Positions 61,388-64,000 of a DNA stretch of 64,000 nt are shown here, one piece after another. The notes beneath the pieces are model-generated. The model was not told the origin of the DNA, ran no database searches, and was given only the letters and a program-made list of their open reading frames with translations. Position 1 is the first letter of the stretch, and each line of letters begins with the position of its first letter. The position numbers were made by a program, and so were the translations under genes. The DNA comes from Leishmania mexicana MHOM/GT/2001/U1103 (taxonomy: Eukaryota; Euglenozoa; Kinetoplastea; Trypanosomatida; Trypanosomatidae), in the NCBI RefSeq assembly GCF_000234665.1, contig NC_018337.1, positions 186,001 through 250,000 on the forward strand, written 5' to 3'.

Positions 61388-62341
61388 ATGCAGGCGAATC
61401 GAGTCGCATCGCTCTTCGGCGTGCAGTACCCCATCGTGCAGGGCGGCATGGTCTGGTGCAGTGGATGGCGTCTGGCGTCTGCCGTGAGCAATGCAGGCGG
61501 TCTCGGCCTCCTGGGCGCCGGTTCCATGAAGTTCGACGTTTTCCAGCATCACGTTCGTCGCTGCAAGGAGGCCGCGAAGAAGCCCTTCGGCGTCAATGTT
61601 CCCCTCAGCCGCGATATGGCGCAGTACATGGACCTCATCATCGAGGAGAAGGTGCCGATCGTGTTCACGAGTGCCGGCAGCCCTAAGCTGTGGACTCAGA
61701 AGCTACAGAGTCACGGGATTAAGGTGGTGCACGTCGTACCCAGCTGCAAGCTCGCTCTCAAGTGCGAGGCGGCAGGGGTCAACGCCGTCGTAGCTGAAGG
61801 GTTCGAGGCCGGTGGTCACAACGGGTTGGAGGAGATCACCACGATGGCGCTGATCCCGCAGGTGCGTAAGGCTCTGGCGCCTGAGATTCCCCTGCTCGCA
61901 GCAGGCGCCATTGCGAGTGGAGAAGCGATGCTGGCAGCTATGGCCCTTGGTGCGGAGGGCGTCCAGGTAGGCACGCGCTTCGCGGTCACACAAGAAAGCT
62001 CGGCGGCAGAGGCGTTCAAGAAGAGCTGCACGGCGGCAGGTGAGGGGGACACGTACCTCACACTGAAGCAGTACATGCCGACTCGTGTCATGCTGAACGA
62101 CTATGGCAAAGAGGCCCGCCGCCTCTCTGAATCTGGCGCCACCAAGGCGCAGCTGGAGGAGTTCCGGGGAAAGGGCCGCACCAAAAAGGGCATATTCGAC
62201 GGTGATGTGACGAACGGCGAGCTCGAGATTGGCCAAATCGTGTCGGCATGCAAGGACATTCCGACCGCTGCGGAGGTGGTAGAGCGCATTGTAAATGAGT
62301 TCCGCACGCGCAACGCGCAACTTGCCAAGATGAATCTGTAG
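61388..62341 (+). CDS. Nitronate monooxygenase / 2-nitropropane dioxygenase family flavoprotein
   Basis: This 317-residue protein is the usual size for the family and opens with FGVQYPIVQGGMVWCSGWRL, the start of its TIM-barrel. Family marks in order: SAVSNAGGLGLLGAGSM (FMN-binding first loop), KKPFGVNVPLSRD, IVFTSAGSP, the AGGHNG loop (141-146) with the His144 expected near the flavin, and PLLAAGAIASGEAMLAAMAL then GAEGVQVGTRFAVTQES, the phosphate-binding turn. Relatives oxidise toxic nitronates such as propionate-3-nitronate using FMN and oxygen; some homologues (FabK) are enoyl-ACP reductases. No targeting signal or peroxisomal C-terminal tripeptide (ends KMNL) is seen, so it is probably cytosolic. 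The ATG at 61388 follows the predicted acceptor directly. The trypanosomatid substrate is unknown. The gene is intact and its high similarity to bacterial forms would suit an old transfer, which is inference. Confidence 0.9.
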   Translation: MQANRVASLFGVQYPIVQGGMVWCSGWRLASAVSNAGGLGLLGAGSMKFDVFQHHVRRCKEAAKKPFGVNVPLSRDMAQYMDLIIEEKVPIVFTSAGSPKLWTQKLQSHGIKVVHVVPSCKLALKCEAAGVNAVVAEGFEAGGHNGLEEITTMALIPQVRKALAPEIPLLAAGAIASGEAMLAAMALGAEGVQVGTRFAVTQESSAAEAFKKSCTAAGEGDTYLTLKQYMPTRVMLNDYGKEARRLSESGATKAQLEEFRGKGRTKKGIFDGDVTNGELEIGQIVSACKDIPTAAEVVERIVNEFRTRNAQLAKMNL

Positions 62342-63000
62342 AGCACACGAACGAAGCAGTGCACCCTCTTCACAAAGTCGCGCGTTGCGAGTCGCACATA
62401 CACAGGACGGGAGAAAAGAGAGCCGCAACAGAGAGGCGCACACGGCAATATACAAGTCCACACGTGTGTGCACCACCACACACACCACCCGACCCTCTCT
62501 CTTCCCTTTTCCTTTGTTTTATGGACAGCTGCGTCGTGCGTGCCTTCCTTACTGTCCTCATTTCTCTGCGGGTTTCCACCCCCACACACACACACGCGGC
62601 ACTTCCTTCCGGCACCATCACCGCCACCTCAGCAGCCCAGGTGCTTCACAAGGGCGAAAGCAAGGGATGGTAGCGCAAGGTGTGAAAGACACCACACAAA
62701 CTCTGTCGCGCCTACTGGCAATGGGACGCCCCATGCACACGCGCACACACACACTCAGAGAGAGAGACCCATGTGCGCATGCTTCGTCTCTCACTGTCTC
62801 GCTGTGTCCCACGCTCTCACCAACATGGGCGGATACACTATGGTATAGGTGTGTCTGAAAAAGGGGGGTGCATGCTGACGTATCTCGCCTCTCTTCTACC
62901 TCCACTTCTTCCCTCCCGCAGCCATCCAGTAAGATGAGCCCCGCCCTCTCCCTGAAAGAGAAAGCTAGTCATACGACGACGTCTCCATCACTCGCGGACT
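62342..63000. other. 3' flank of the nitronate monooxygenase gene
   Basis: No gene is supported. It includes (CA)n patches near 62460-62490, 62583-62600 and 62735-62755, and C/T-rich stretches near 62495-62520 and 62885-62915. Confidence 0.6.
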
Positions 63001-63019
63001 GGCACCCCACATCATGTGC

Positions 63020-63975
63020 GCCACGCTGGCGTCCCCCTCAGACACACGCCGGACCGGTCACGATGGCGTTGTAGTGCGATCCTGCACGCATTCTCCCCCT
63101 GCGCGTGAGCTCGTCGACCGGAATACAAAGCGCCTCCGCTCTGTCGGTCGCTGAGTTCGATATGAGGACTACATGCTCTTTCAATCCGTGCATCATCACA
63201 GAGGTGTCATTGGGGGAACCCCCATTTGCAAGACTCCGATGGGTCACGTTGTTGCACACCCAACGCAACCATCCTACACATCTCTTGCGCCATGAAGGCG
63301 ATCTCCCCCGACGTGTGCACGGCGCGGCTCGAGAAGGGGCGAGCACAGGAACCTCGCATCCGTTCAGGAATTCCGCTCTGTCGTGGGGGAGGTGTGTGCT
63401 TGACATGACCAAACTGCGCACTGCGCGCACACGCCCCACGGCAGTACCAGTCATCACCTTCCCGCCTCAAACACAATGGACACCGCCTTACGACGCTGCG
63501 CCACTCACATGCGACGCCTAGATGGCACAGGGGCGCTCCAATGGCACTCGCATCCCCGAAGGGTGACCGCGAACAGGGGGCAGCATCCGAATGAGAAGAC
63601 GCAGGTGCTCCCCACGCCTCGAATACACGCCATCTTGCTCCCGTGCAGGTGCTCGGCTTTCGAAGCCCGAAGAGGAGGAAGGGTGATCCCGCACGTCCTA
63701 CAAGCCTTACCCGAGGCGCGAGCCCATTGACGCCTAACCAGTAGCCAAGGAAGAGCGGAAGGGGAACTCCCTTGCCTACGGCACAGGTGAAATCGATGCA
63801 CTTTGCGGATCTGTGTGGCGAGATGAAAAGCGAGGGGCTGCAACCAATGCAGCGCGCATGGGACGTACCCCCGCCACCAGTGACAGAAGCCGATGGCGAG
63901 GCCCCTCCCCTCACTGGCAGCAGTCGTTATGGTGCCGAGCGCACCTCCGAACCCTCTCCTTGGTTGGGCGTTCAC
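63020..63975 (-). pseudogene. Broken coding-like sequence on the minus strand, family not recognised
   Basis: The composition turns codon-like on the opposite strand to all other genes. Reading from right to left, protein-like fragments appear in different minus frames: IGFCHWWRGYVPCALHWLQP (about 63880), LFLGYWLGVNGLAPRVRLVG (about 63755), CPLCLRREGDDWYCRGACAR (about 63465), IAFMAQEMCRMVALGVQQRD (about 63305) and ALCIPVDELTRRGRMRAGSH (about 63130), ending NAIVTGPACV then a stop near 63038. Frame changes and stops lie between them. An old retroelement or TATE-type element is possible because such relics are common in Leishmania and may lie on either strand. No reverse transcriptase or recombinase motif is visible, so the origin is open. 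The element may continue past the right edge. Confidence 0.45.
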
Positions 63976-64000
63976 CGTCGTGGAGGAGAGAAAAGGATGT

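Noticed and set aside
61703..62488. 261-residue minus-strand open frame
   Set aside because: Antisense of the nitronate monooxygenase gene.

Overview
The window looks like a chromosome-internal piece of a trypanosomatid nucleus, most likely Leishmania or a close Leishmaniinae relative. Reasons: every convincing gene is an intronless reading frame on the + strand; each is preceded by a long pyrimidine tract and AG suited to spliced-leader trans-splicing; intergenic DNA is long, high in C+T and full of (GT)n/(CA)n runs; there is an amastin with the family signature; there are degenerate, A-tailed repeats of about 550 bp that resemble Leishmania SIDER elements; and an IF1 and a GUF1 of trypanosomatid character are present. 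The species cannot be named from the sequence alone. Two runs of exactly 100 N (13247-13346 and 30279-30378) are scaffold gaps.

Layout. 0.8-1.6 kb: a short Arg/Ser/His-rich protein. 2.7-5.1 kb: a stretch that reads like a protein gene broken by many stops and frame changes. 6.0-6.6 kb: an amastin. 7.5-8.1 kb: a tandem duplication, followed by a dispersed repeat. 9.7-11.0 kb: a second decayed gene. 12.8-15.3 kb: a type II membrane protein resembling O-fucosyltransferases, interrupted by a gap. 16.7-21.7 kb: a very long Ser/Ala-rich protein. 23.0-25.0 kb: an acidic, Pro-rich protein with an MGSCC dual-acylation start. 27.8-29.1 kb: a SNAP-type vesicle-fusion adaptor. 31.3-33.1 kb: a leucine-rich-repeat protein. 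33.1-40.4 kb: 7 kb with no convincing gene but with a poly(A)-tailed SIDER-like element.

40.4-46.0 kb: a huge armadillo-like protein. 47.7-50.2 kb: mitochondrial GUF1/LepA GTPase. 51.0-51.4 kb: mitochondrial ATPase inhibitor IF1. 52.5-56.3 kb: an unrecognised 1255-residue protein. 57.3-59.8 kb: an OFD1-like LisH/coiled-coil basal-body candidate. 61.4-62.3 kb: a nitronate monooxygenase-family flavoprotein. 63.0-64.0 kb: coding-like but broken sequence that reads best on the minus strand.

The genes do not form a pathway. They are best seen as consecutive members of one polycistronic unit transcribed left to right and regulated after transcription through UTRs, where the SIDER-like repeats sit. 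The most unusual content is the number of decayed genes (three regions) and the unrecognised large proteins. I see no operon-like novel system, CRISPR array, tRNA or rRNA.
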